Shown here one piece after another: positions 1-12,031 of a DNA stretch of 64,000 nucleotides. Each line of letters begins with the position of its first letter. Position 1 is the first letter of the stretch. The notes beneath the pieces are model-generated. The model had not been told where the DNA came from and made no database searches. It worked only from the letters and a program-made list of their open reading frames with translations. A program made the translations under genes and the position numbers. Source of the DNA: Planococcus citri (lineage: Eukaryota; Arthropoda; Insecta; Hemiptera; Pseudococcidae); NCBI RefSeq assembly GCF_950023065.1, contig NC_088680.1, positions 72,143,350-72,207,349 on the forward strand, written 5' to 3'.

Positions 1-126
1 TACCTAATTACTAATTACCTATTTCGTGAGGAAGTATAAAAATCGCGCGAAAGCTTTTTCAAATTTTCTTTTTAATTTCGAAACACGACCAAAAATCCGA
101 AAATGAACTCTTTCAGCGCTTGAAAT

Positions 127-769
127 TGTGATCTGTCACGAGAAAACCAGCTTAGTGTTCAAAAAATCGATATCTTTTTCACGGTGGATATTAGTAGTAT
201 TTAGGGTGCTGAATCCGACTGTGAGGGGTTGAAATGTTCGCGAACGATTCCATTGACCCTAAATCAGAGGTCAAAAAATAAAGCAACTACAGTAAAGGTT
301 GAATTTTTTTTTTTTTTTTGATTTTCTTGAAAGGTATGTTCTGGGGAGTCGAAATGCAAATTTTTGCAGCAACAATCGGCCCACATTTGGAGGATTTGTG
401 CCATATTTTGAAATTTAAGTAAGGCTTGAGCTGGAAAAAACAACTCTTTTCGCCTCGAACAAATTTGACTTATTCTTCATTAATAATTCATACTATAGGG
501 TAGTTTTTGCAACATTTTTGGCGAAAACTTGAAAAAATCGAAAAAATTGATTTTGGGAAATTTCGATTATTGGACTCGGCAACCTCGAATGTGATGATTC
601 TGAAAAAAAATATCGGGTTACGTTGGCACTCGTGGGGGCCAAAAGTGGTGCAAGTTTCACGGACCTGCAAATTTTAGATCGCCCGATACGTAGACTCAAA
701 ACTTGGAATGCCTTTTCGTGTAAAATTTACGTTTTGGACACTAGGTTGATTTTCTCGTGACAGATGACA
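127..769. mobile_element. Non-autonomous TIR element, copy 1
   Basis: It starts TGTGATCTGTCACGAG and ends with the near reverse complement CTCGTGACAGATGACA. Inside each end the similarity continues (AAAACCA..TTAGTGT near the left, ACACTAGGTTGATTTT near the right). It carries no transposase ORF. A second copy lies in opposite orientation at 4106-4773: the segments around a GGGTGCTGAATC word and around GGGCCAAAAGTGGTGCAAG occur in both. No clear target duplication was seen. Confidence 0.7.
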
Positions 770-3700
770 ATATTTAGGTCAAGGGGGTTTTAGGACAGGC
801 TGTTTCGAGCGAGCTGCGTTTCGTTCAAATCGGAGAGTTGCGAGCTTGAAAGGTTCTCTGGTATACGTAGTTTTGGTATATTTTTTTCACCAATTTCGAG
901 GTAAGTTCAACTCGTCTATCCGTAATTACTAGTACTCGTTCGTATTAGACCCTTGGAGCGAAATTTCAGGCGATTTTGACGATATTTGACAAATTCTTGT
1001 TCCAACCAAATTCACCTTATAGCCAGGGTTGATCAAAAGAAAACTGCAATCAGTTCAGAACTTGCGAGTGCGGGTCTATGCAAGTATTATAACCGAGAAC
1101 CGTAGATTTTTTGCGAAAAAAAAGAAGAAGAACAAGAACAAGAAAGTCAAACCGGGCCGGATGCACGCTACGCTACGGTACGGTACAGTACATTCGTCGT
1201 CGTGGCACATTTTTTTTCTCCTTTCTTTCGACCAATTTCTACGCGCGCGAGAGAAAATCGTACCTCGGAAGGAATAAAAAAATTTTGCCTTTACTTTTTT
1301 TGCGGTCCGTCTCCTCCGCCACCTCCACCGCACGGTTGCGGGGTGGTCGGCTGCAGGGCTGCGGCTGCGGCTGCCGTGGCCGTTGCCGCTTTTGCCTTTT
1401 CTCTCTGTCGCTCTTCTTTCATCGACTACGACTACGACTACGACTACGAAGTACGACTACTGGTGTTCGTCGTTTTTGCTGCTCTGGTGCGCTACCATCC
1501 CTCATAATTAGGAGGCCGGGTAACCATGGTAACCGGGTAACCGGGTGCCGTTACGTACAGAATGTAGACGAGGTGTACACCGTACAGGCGTACAGCGTAC
1601 ACGACGGTCGACGAGGAACGAGGATCGAGGATGCGTGCAGAACTTAGCGGGGCTCTCGCTCTCGCTCGCTCGCTCTTTTCCAACCATCTCATCTGGGAAT
1701 GTTGTATGTTGTTGGTAAAGAGTGTACTTTATCACAATGACTTCGGAGTACAGTCTTGGCCAAAACTACTCGCTCCTCGCTATCTGTGTGTGTCTACGTC
1801 TACGTGTACGTGTGTACGTGTACGGGTGTACGACGTACGTGTGTGAGCGTGCGTGCGTGTGCGTGCGAGTGTGAGTGTGAGCGCGCGTACACGAGGTTGC
1901 CGTTACCGCGCCCGTCGCCGTCCTTCTAGTCATCATCGTCGTCGTCGTCGACCACCACCACCACCACCACCGCCATTACATGTACCGTACGGTACGGTAC
2001 CGTATCGTATCGTACCGTACCGCACACTCGCTACTATAGAATACCGGGCCGGATTGCCGACAGCCGGCAGCCGCAATTAGGCGGCCGGAATGCCGGATTC
2101 ATTTTCATTTTTCCGTTTTCGGTTTTCGTCAAGTTTCCAGCCAGTCCTATCTGTCAATATACGAGTGGCAGTAGCAGTGGCTTCACCGTGGACCCTAGCC
2201 TAAGATGCCTGCCTTCGTCTTCTGACCTCAAACATGCGCCTCTCTGTCTCTCTCGAACTCCGCTACACAGACACACGTAGACTACTCGCACTCGTATATC
2301 GGCTCTAGGTTTTCGTCAAAAATCTTCTCGTAAAAATCCAAAATTCAAAGATACGATATCAATTTAACCCCCCCCCCCATCTCCCTCCTCCGCTGTTTTT
2401 TTCTCTTTCACTACCGTACGCGCCTCTTTACATTAAGTACAACAATCAGTTCGACGCGAACGTACTAGTAACATTTCCACTTTCGAGTTCTAACCTAAAG
2501 CTAAAGGTTCTACATCTACTCCACTCGTGCTTTTAGGAGGCAGGGGCAGGCGTGCGCCACGAGTTATCCAGATATTATGTACTGTACTCGTACTTCACGT
2601 TCACCTACGCTACGACTACGAGTAGTCGAGTACGACGTACGACGTACGACCTGACTGTCTTTCGACATTCGACGACGCGGACGCGACGCGACGTAGCGAA
2701 CAAAATTTTTCAAAAATCACGTAATTTTTACATTTTATTTTACGATTTTTCACGTTCACGAGATGGGAAGCAGTTTCGCAACAAAAAACCGTTTGAAATT
2801 GAAATCAACCGACAAGACGAGCAACGAAAATACCGACGATTTTTCATACAAGTCAACAGGCGAGGGACTCCAGTCCAAAATACGAATCCACTCGATCAGC
2901 GTTGAAATTGTTCTGCCTCCTCTCTCCCTCCTAGTAGAACACGTACCCTACCTATCTATATATTTTCCAGGCATTATTTCATATTTTTCGAAAAAAAGTT
3001 GAGGGAATTAAGAAAGAATTTGCGACTTTTTCACAACTTTAACCTTAGCGATACGTGGACGAACAGTAGACACTGACACTGACACTGACACACTATCTAC
3101 ACAAAAGTTACATGAGAAGATATATGTACTATTCGTATTATACTCGTACTTATGTGGGTATAGGTAGAGGTACCTATCGAGCTTTTTAGAACAATGACCG
3201 GGAGGGTGAGTGAGGCCAGTGAGGGGAAACGGGTGTTATCAATACGATCGTTCATTTCGATACTTGTTCAGTCAAATTTTACGAGGATTTTTATGGAAAA
3301 AATTGAACAAATTCGCGACACGCGACACACGACACTCTTTCTCCAGCATCAGCATTTAAATACCTATAATAGGCTATGGCTACGTACTCGGCAGCATATC
3401 TTTATCAATTTACGTTAGCTACGAAGATAGGTATATCGTAATCGGGTGCACCAGCAAAAAGCACAGACGCACCTCTCCAACCAACCAACCAACCAACATG
3501 GTAGAAGGAAAATTTTAAATTGATTTCACGAACGTGCCGCGCCGCCAGTGTAAGGCACAGCAGCTTGCACTTGCACGTCCAGGTACCAGTACCAGTACCA
3601 GTACCACGTTTGACGTTCCTTACATAACATACTCTCGTATACGAGTAGTAAACTCGTATTCAAAGGCTAGTACGAGTACGAGTACGAGTAGTTCGATAAC

Positions 3701-4105
3701 CACAAAACTATCCGCACATTCTCGTCTTTCTACTTACGAGTATCGTACGGAGTTGGAATTGAAATTCAAAATTTTGCGAAAAAGTTGAAAAGGGTGCTAA
3801 AAAATTCAAACCACCCCCCTCCCCTACCAATCACAATCCCAATCCGGTTTCTAATACAGTGCCACGCCGATTGTACTCAGCATCGTATCCAGAGACAAAA
3901 TATCGAATAAAACATCGTTAGAAGAAGCTTGGTAAAAATGATATAAACGCGAAAAAGCCATCAAAATAACTGAAAATCAACAAAGTACGCGTATGAGAAA
4001 TTTTCAGTAAAATTTGGCGAATATTGGATGAAAAAGCGTTCGAAACATCTTAAAATCATAAAAAACGTGGAAAAATGAATTAAAAGCCACTACAAGTTGG
4101 TAAAA
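770..4105. other. Non-coding, microsatellite-rich region
   Basis: No gene is supported. It holds a (CGACTA)n run at 1423-1449, a GTGTAC/GTGCG alternating tract at 1793-1892, a GTAC-rich palindromic block at 1981-2022 and a C tract at 2368-2378. Further on are (CACTGA)n at 3071-3092, (CCAA)n at 3477-3497, (TACCAG)n at 3584-3605 and (TACGAG)n at 3671-3690. ORFs here are made of repeat codons. Confidence 0.7.
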
Positions 4106-4773
4106 TGTGATCTGTCACGAGAAAACCAACCTAGTGTCCAAAACGTAAATTTTACAGGAAGGGCATTTGAAGATTTGAGTCTATGTAACAGGCGATCTAA
4201 AATTTGTAAGTCCGTGAAACTTGCACCACTTTTGGCCCTCATGAGTGCCAACATTACCCGATATTTTTTTTTCAGAATCATCACATTCAAGGTTGCCAAG
4301 TCCAATAATCGAAATTTCCCAAAATCGATTTTTTCGATTTTTCTGAATTTTTTGCCAAAAATGATGCAAAAACTACCCGAGTATGGATTATTAATGAAGA
4401 AAAAGTTATTATTATTAAATTTATCACGTTTCTTAACAAATTTGTTCAAGGTGAAAAGAGTTGATTTTTCCAGAGTGAACCTCATTCAAATTTCAAAAAA
4501 ACGGCCTAAATCCTACAAATGTGAGCCGATATCCACAAAAATTTGCATGTTGACTCCCCCGGACATACATTTCGAGAAAATGAAAAAAAAAATTTTTTTC
4601 ATTTTTTTTGTAGTTGCTCAATTTTTTTGATCTTAAATTTAGGGTCAAAAGAATCGTTCGCGAACGTTTTTAGCACCGCAGGCAGATTCAGCACCCTGAG
4701 TACTACCAATATCCACCATAAAAAAAATATCGATTTTTTGGACACTAAGTTGGTTTTCTCGTGACAGATCACA
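4106..4773. mobile_element. Non-autonomous TIR element, copy 2 (inverted relative to copy 1)
   Basis: It starts TGTGATCTGTCACGAG and ends CTCGTGACAGATCACA, a perfect 16-bp terminal inverted repeat, and the similarity extends to about 34 bp. Interior sequence matches the element at 127-769 in reverse orientation. There is no coding sequence. Confidence 0.75.
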
Positions 4774-5080
4774 AATTTATTACGAAACAGACAGTCGATA
4801 ACGTTCAGTAAAAATTGCATAGAACCTTTATTAGATGTCTGTTAGAAATACTTGATACGTATAAAAACGCAAAAAAAGCGCCGAGGTGTCTGACAAAATT
4901 TCAATACGAAGAAGCGAGACTTGAGCGAGACTTATGGCCGGATTCTTTTTCAAATACTCGACGACTCAATTTTTTATTGGGACGGGGGAGAGGGGAGGGA
5001 GGCGAGTCAAAACTTTACACGTCAATTTTTCGTTTTCCAACATTTTTTGCATACGTACATAATCCAAGATTTTCTTGTTA

Positions 5081-6369
5081 CAGGGTGTCTACCGGAATTT
5101 TTTGGCCGAAAATCACTACCTTTTCACTACCTTTTTCACTACCTTTCAGGAAAAAAAATTACTGTCTCCCAAAATATTTTTACCCCCCCCCCCCCCTCCT
5201 GACAAGAACGATTTTTCATTTTTTTGGTTTAAACTTTGCAACGATTTTATAACCATTGCAAAACATTTTTTCAAATTGTTACAATTTCTCACGTTACATA
5301 TTAAAAATACAAACTGAGCGAACTCGAAAAATTGACAAATCAACTACATTGTAATTATAAACACCCAAAAAAAAAAAAAAAAAAATATTTCGAGAATAAA
5401 TTCAAATATGAAAGATGAAGTTTTTTTTAAATTTTTTGCAGTGATTTTTCAGGCTGTTTTGTCCAATAAAATTTCAAAATAAGAAAGCAGGACTTTAGCA
5501 CGACATTTTTTGAATACTTGAGATTTTTTCAAGAGGAGGAAAGGGTGGACGAGGCAAAATTTCACATTAAAATTTTTTGCTTTTCCAATGTCGTCAGACA
5601 TCATAAAATTTTTTTCAAGCAAAGGGATGTCGAGAATACAATTTTGTCATTTCAAGTTTTCATTTTATTCTCATCTTTAAGGTTCTTGTTACAGTAATGA
5701 AATTGGGCGAATAAAGAACTTTTTCAAAATAAAAAATTTTAAAATTTGAACAACATTTTGGAAAAAATATACCAATTTTTCGAAAAAGATATCGAAAATT
5801 AGTACTTTGAGGGGTATAAAAACGTTGCTTTCTAGGGCGATGAATGAAGAAATTCATTATTTTTGCTTCAAAATTTTAAAACTTGAATGATTATTTTTTA
5901 AAAAAAGTAAATAAATAGAACTTGAAAAAAAGCAAACGAGCCCGAATGATGCGAGGCCAAGAACGCTTTCCAAAATTCATGTTTCAAGAAGGAAAAAAAC
6001 AGTTGTTTTTATGGAGGTAAGGGAGCATTTTTCTGATTGAAACTTCGAACATTTCTTGAATGAATGATGTATGAACAATAAGTTTTTTATAGGTAAGTAC
6101 TGAAAAAGAAGAGCAAATAGCCCGAGCGAAGCGAGGGGAAATTTTTCAAAAATACATAATTCAAGTTCTAAAAAAGTCAACAAATGAGCCATTTTTAAGA
6201 CAATTTTTCTTGTGTGGAAAATCATATTTTCCACTTTTTTTTTCATTTTTCACTACCTTTTAAGCAAAATGGCTGAAAATCACTACTTTTTCACTACTTT
6301 CACTACCGACTTTCAAAATCACTACCTTTTCACTACTTTCACTACTTTCACTACCTGGTAGACACCCTG
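5081..6369. mobile_element. Non-autonomous DNA element with CAGGGTGTCTACC ends
   Basis: The left end CAGGGTGTCTACC at 5081 is mirrored by GGTAGACACCCTG ending at 6369. Both flanks carry TGTTA, a 5-bp target-site duplication. Subterminal CACTACCTTTT-type repeats are present at both ends in inverted orientation. The interior has a 14-base C tract (5183-5196), a poly(A) run (5367-5385) and copies of a CGAGCGAAGCGAGG word. No transposase ORF was seen. Confidence 0.8.
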
Positions 6370-8744
6370 TGTTAAGTGGGGGGGGGGATGTAAATTGGCC
6401 CACATTTTTTGAAACCTGTTTCTAAAACAGGGAAGAGAAGGTTTTGCACGAGCGAAGCGAGAACATGGTAATTTTAGAAAAATTTTGGTTCGGAACATCG
6501 AAACGGTCGTTTTCATTGTAAGGGTTTTCGAAGGATCAATTCAATTTTCGATTTGCTATGTAGAACGCGAGTTCCGAAAAGTTGGCACATTTGTATTCGA
6601 GAGTTGAAAATTGTCAAATTTGAAATTTCGCGGTGACATTTTTACAAAACTCTATACGGCGAAAGAGGTTACGAATAAAATTGAATAAAATGAAAAATAC
6701 GTACGTTTTTTTGGAATGTATTTTATACCTACTTACGAGTATTTAACGTGTTTTCAACCCTTTTCAGACGATATTCGCAACGTTTCACTCGATTTTTCAT
6801 CAATTTCTTTTAGTCGCGTTCGGAACAAATTTCAACGACGTATTCCGTTTTTACGCCTTTTTTGCTACGTTTCATCAAAGTTGACCGAAATTTTCATCAC
6901 GATTCGCCGATTCGCCGATTCGGTAATCTTCAGCGCATGCTTCGACTGCTTTTCAGTTTCGAAGCGTTATTTTCCACATCATTTTAAAAGATTTCTAATG
7001 TTTCGCGAAAGTTTTACCAAATACGTTTGGTATACCGAACTTTGAACTGTAATTTTAGCATTCGTCAATGACGATGACGGACGGTTTGTCAACGTTACAC
7101 ACACCCCCCCCCCCCACCTCATCGCACCGTACTATGCAGCTATTGCAGCCTATTAGTCTTTAGTCTTTTTTAGTACGAGCATCTCGTTGAAATTCGAAAA
7201 TAACTCGAATACACTAGGGGAACGGGGATGATAGTCGTATTTTCGCCTCGTCTATTTGCGAGTCGTTGGAGTTGGCACCTTGTGCGAGACCGACAGCCTG
7301 CAGCCTGCAGCCTACAGCGCTGTTTCAGCAGTCGCAATTTCTCTGAGGCGCAGACGGCTTGGCGATGGCGATGGCGTTCCCAAATTCATAGCCACGCGCC
7401 ATGCCATTGACACTTGGACTATTCAAATTTACATTTCGCGATGATCGAGTCAGACGCGACGCGACGAGGGGCTTCTCACCGAACCGCAATGCACCCAGCG
7501 GCCAGTGGCCAGTGGCCACAGATAAATAGATGGAAGACGCGACGGCGACGCGACGTCATTAGCACCTGTTGGTGGCTTTAGCGAGGTGCTGGAGCACGCG
7601 TACCGTCGCGCCGCCACACCACACCACACCACAATAGAAGCAGAGCCAAAAAAAGTTGCAAGAGAAAGAGGTGCTAGCCCAACAAGCCGAGCTGGAGCAG
7701 TGGAGCTGGAGCTGGAGTGGAGTTGCAGCTCTCGAGCTATCCCAAGAGTGTTGTCGTCGCATCGTCGCATATTTCAACAGCCATCTGCACTCTGCAGCAG
7801 TGGACGTGGTAGGTGGTAGGTACCAAACACTCGAACAGAAAGAATAAGAAACACTGCATAGCTATTGGCCGCCACCGCCATCGCCATCGCCGTACCTTTA
7901 CAGTGGAGTGGAGAGGAGAGCTAAGCGAGATGAGCAGCGCTTCGCTAGCGCATAAATGAACGCACAAGTGCAACAGGTAAGGTGTAAGGTGCGGTGCACT
8001 TGCACCGTTTTACAAACTGGTTTCCAGCGTCAGTGTTCAAGGTATGGTATACGCTATACGTATACGCATACAATACCTCTGTGTAGTTGTACTTGTACAC
8101 ACTCACACTCACACTACACAATCATAGACTCGAGTTAGACATACTCGAATAAACGTACGCGAGGCGGCGAGGCGATGGCGATGGCGATACCCATACCCAT
8201 CGACCATCGTACGTATTTCAGGTACAGGTATACACTCATAGTCACTAGTCAGACTGACTGGTCTACGGAGTGGAGTGTGGTTTGCCGTTTGGGTTTCGGT
8301 ACGACTACGAGCAGTCGAGCACGATACAATATAATACGTAAAACGTACAAACGTACGCTACACAGAAACGTATGAGGGGTGCCGCGAATGGGGGGGGGGG
8401 CTGCACACCACCCGTAAACCCAATACACCGATACCTTTAGGCTTTAGCTTTAGCTATAGCGATGTCTGTGTTCACATTCACACTAGCTAGGTACAGTACA
8501 GTACAGTACAGTACAGTACAGGTACATCAACAGACAGAGACACATACAAACTACCATACGAGTAATACAGCACAGCACAGGGCACATGTACATGTACATA
8601 GTACATACTACATACGTAGACGTACCTATTGTCTGCGTTGCCTCCTATTACCTAATAGCCAGCTTACCTGCACTCAGCAGTGCAAACGTATTCGTTTCTC
8701 AATTCTTATTTATGTACCAACTCGTATTGTGTAAATGGCAAAAG
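6370..8744. other. Non-coding region with simple repeats
   Basis: No gene is supported. It contains a G tract at 6378-6387, a C tract at 7104-7115, a G tract at 8390-8400 and (GTACA)n at 8491-8520. The part after about 7200 is richer in GC and CpG; short ORFs there overlap on both strands and look like repeats. Confidence 0.6.
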
Positions 8745-10295
8745 GAGGAGTATCGATAAGGCCATTTTTTGGCAGCAGACAGTTATCGACTGAACCACTC
8801 TTAAAAATGTTGTAATGAATGCCCCAAATACGAATCCGTGGTTAGTTAACCCAAAATGACCATTTTTTGGGCTCCAGGGGTGCCCAAAGTTGCGAATAAA
8901 AAAATAATTTTTGGAACCACCGAACATTAATTTCCCGTTTAACATTATACGAGGCAATTTTTTCATTTTCGACCCTCGGGGGCAGAAATTGGGGGGTTTT
9001 AATTTTTGAAAAATTTTGGAACCAACATTTTGAACCTACCCCTTTGAACCCCGCTAAAAAGCTTTTTACAGTTAATTAGTATCTGAAAAACCTCCATCCT
9101 ACCAAATTTTGAGCTCAATAAAATTTCGCGCTGGTACTCAAAAATTCAAATTTCCAATTTTTCGTAATTTGGATTTTTTGGGAACCCCTGGTTAGCTGGA
9201 AACCTGCTATTTGCGCCAAACGTAACGTTTTGTGGCATGTATAATTACCTAGGTGAAAAAGTTTAATTAAGCTCCCTGTATATTCGTAATTTTTAACCCT
9301 TTTTTTTAGAGCCCTCTACTTTGGGCACCCCTGAAAAAGGCGATTATGCATATTTTTTCAAATAAATTGAAGAATTTACATTTGGATCACACTAGCAAGT
9401 GCTCGATAATTTTCCATTTATGATTTTTCCTGTAACATTCAAAATTGAGCTATTTTGGGTCAAATTTTGAGATTTAACTCTTCGAAAAGACGAGACGTGA
9501 AAATAACGTTTTCACGATTTCAACGAAGTAAACATGTCAGAATTTGACCCCAAATAGCTCAATTTCGAATGTTACAGAAAAAATCAAATGAAAAATTATC
9601 AAGTACTCGCTAGTGTAATTAAAATGTAAATTCTTCAAATCATTTGAAAAAATACGCGTAAACGCCTTTTTTAGGGGTGCCTAGAGTGGGGGGCTCTAAA
9701 AAAAGGGTTCAAAATTACGAATATACAGGGAGCTTAGTTGAACTTTTTCATTTGGATAATTGAATATACACCTCAAAACGTTACATTTGGCGCAAATCGC
9801 AGGTTTCTAGTTTTCCAGGGGTTCCCAAAATATCCGAATTACAAAAAATTGGAAAATTGGATTTTTGAGTACCGGCGCAAAATTTTATTCAGCTCAAAAT
9901 TCGGTAAGATGGACGTCTCTCACATACTAATTAACTGTAAAAAGCTTTTTAGCGGGGTTTAAAGGGGCAGGTTCAAAATGGTTGTTCCAAAATTTTTCAA
10001 AAATTAAAAACCTCCAATTTCTGCCCCCGAGGGTCGAAAATGGAAAAATTGCCTCGTATAATGTTTAACGGGCTCAAAAAGATATTTTACGTCAAAAAAG
10101 TTTTTGAAAATAATATTCGGTGGTTCCAAAAATTATTTTTTTATTCGCAACTTTGGGGACCCCTGGAGCCCAGAAAATGGTCATTTTGGGTTAACTAACC
10201 ACGGATTCGTATTTGGGGCATTCGTTACAACATTTTAAGAGTGGTTCAGTCGATAACTGTCTGGTGCCAAAAAATGGCCTTATCGCAACTCCTCG
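8745..10295. repeat. Long palindrome (inverted-repeat element), about 1.55 kb
   Basis: The left arm (8745 to about 9505) is repeated in reverse complement by the right arm (about 9525-10295). Matching pairs include GGCCATTTTTTGGCA with TGCCAAAAAATGGCC, GGTTAGTTAACCCAAAATGA with its complement near 10183-10202, and GAGCTCAATAAAATTT with the AAAATTTTATTCAGCTC region. The centre near 9500-9523 is itself a short hairpin (CGTGAAAATAACGTTTTCACG). The right arm carries an insertion of some 40 bases near 10075-10120. No coding sequence. Confidence 0.85.
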
Positions 10296-11364
10296 TTTCA
10301 GCACTAAACCGAATTAAAAAATTTACATAGGTGCAGATACGTATATTTCAAGGGGGCGACTTTACCGAGTTCAAAGCCCAAGGTTTCCTTAGCGATGAAC
10401 CTAACTTTGAATTAATTCTGAGCCCCCTCTCAGAGGGTAAATCTGGGCCTTCGTAGTCTATAACTACAATAAATATAGTATAGGGTCAGTTGTGGGCTGG
10501 GCAAAAACGTGGTATTTTGGCCTTTTTTATGCGAGGTAACCCGCGCAATACCTCGATCAAAACCTTCTTCCCATCCCCTCCCTTACTGCTTAAAAAAGTG
10601 TCGAGTTTTCAGAGTGCCTACAGAAATTTGTTGATCGAAAATCTCTACTTATTCACTACCTTCCTAAATACTCGTATTTTCAACCCCCCCCCCCCCCAGA
10701 TCGAGTTTCTTAAATTTTTTTTTCTCGGCTCGAACTTGGTAATTTTCACGGTGTCGGTATAGACGAGGGAGAAGAAACTCAACTACACGCATAAAGTTTC
10801 ATCAGATATTGACAAATTTCAATTCGGTCAAATTTCATCGGGTTTCGACGATTTTAATGTTTTTGAAATACGTATATTGTCACTTCCTTGGCAACGAATT
10901 TTAATGATTTTTACGCACTTTTTCTTCATGTTTCGCAGATTTTCCCAAAATTTCGTCCAATTTCAGTGATTTTCAATTATTTTAAATACGTTTTTACGCC
11001 ATTTCAACTTTTCTATGCGATATTTTGCGAATGTTGTCGAAAAAATGTATCAAGTTTTACGTAATTTTAGTTTAAGATGGTTTTAATGCTTTACTTGTAA
11101 ATACGTTTACATGTCATTTCGACGTGTTTTAACGACGTTCTGTAAGTGCGGATTAGTTTTTGACGATTTTCAATAATGTTTTCAATGAAATTTTCACGTT
11201 ATATCGTTCAAACTGGTTTTTGAAAATATTCAAAGCAAATTTTGTCACGTTTTGCTAAAAATTCTATCGGAATTTTGTTAATTTTTGGCGATTATCAATA
11301 ATTTAAGCGATATTTTCGTCTCGTCACGCCGTTATGATCCATTCATCAAGTTTTGCCAAATGAA
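10296..11364. other. AT-rich non-coding stretch with a relic of the 5081 element
   Basis: At about 10610-10710 the sequence (AGAGTGCCTACAGAAATT, then CTACTTATTCACTACC and a C tract at 10684-10697) matches the left end of the element at 5081 in degenerate form. Nothing else is recognised. Confidence 0.5.
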
Positions 11365-12031
11365 TACCTTAGAGTCAAACCCAGAATTCTCCACTTTTCA
11401 CCATTTTGAGAAAAACGCAAAAAACTGATGAAAGGTGGGAATCAGTAGTAGCAGGTTTCTGATCTCGCCTATATATAGTGCTTCGAGTAACAATCGAATT
11501 GACAAACAACATTTTTTTTCCAAGTCTTTCCATAGCAGTAATTCACGATACCATTTTGGAGAATTCTGGTTTTGACTCCAAGTCCGTAAAAAATATCGAA
11601 AATCAACGAAAATGCATGTTAAAATGAGGGATAATTCTAGATTCAAGTCTGTTGAAAGTATCTCAAGGTTATAGTTGACTAGAATGAAAAAAAAAAATTT
11701 TTTGAAGTAGGTATTTTTTTCAAAGTTTGACTCGAACCCGGTATTTATGACCCCCTAACCATCATGGTATCAAATGGGGTAAAATGTTGAATGGCAATCG
11801 ATGCGTACCTACTAACTGTACCCAAAACGACCATAATCTCATTTTTGAAAATTTTGGACATTTTTCGGAATTTGACTCTGACCCCGTACTTTGGACCCCC
11901 CTGACTGTGTCATTGTGTCAGATAGGTAAAAACGGAGAATGGCAATCGATGCGTACCTACTAACTGTACCCAAAACGATCATAATCTCATTTTCGAAAAA
12001 TTTGGAGAATTCTGGGTTTGACTCTAAGGTA
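11365..12031. mobile_element. 0.67-kb element with perfect 29-bp inverted ends
   Basis: The 29 bases at 11365-11393 (TACCTTAGAGTCAAACCC and on to TCTCCA) are exactly the reverse complement of 12003-12031. A related internal copy lies near 11553-11582. Two direct copies of AATGGCAATCGATGCGTACC lie 148 bases apart (near 11790 and 11938). No coding sequence. Confidence 0.65.

Noticed and set aside
1111..1647. 178-codon plus-strand ORF
   Set aside because: Made of Arg/Lys and Ala/Gly simple-codon runs over microsatellites, with competing ORFs on both strands.
11726..11745. tRNA B-box-like word (GGTTCGAGTC on the minus strand)
   Set aside because: No cloverleaf or A box around it; it belongs to the repeated TTTGACTC..ACCC words of the 11365 element.
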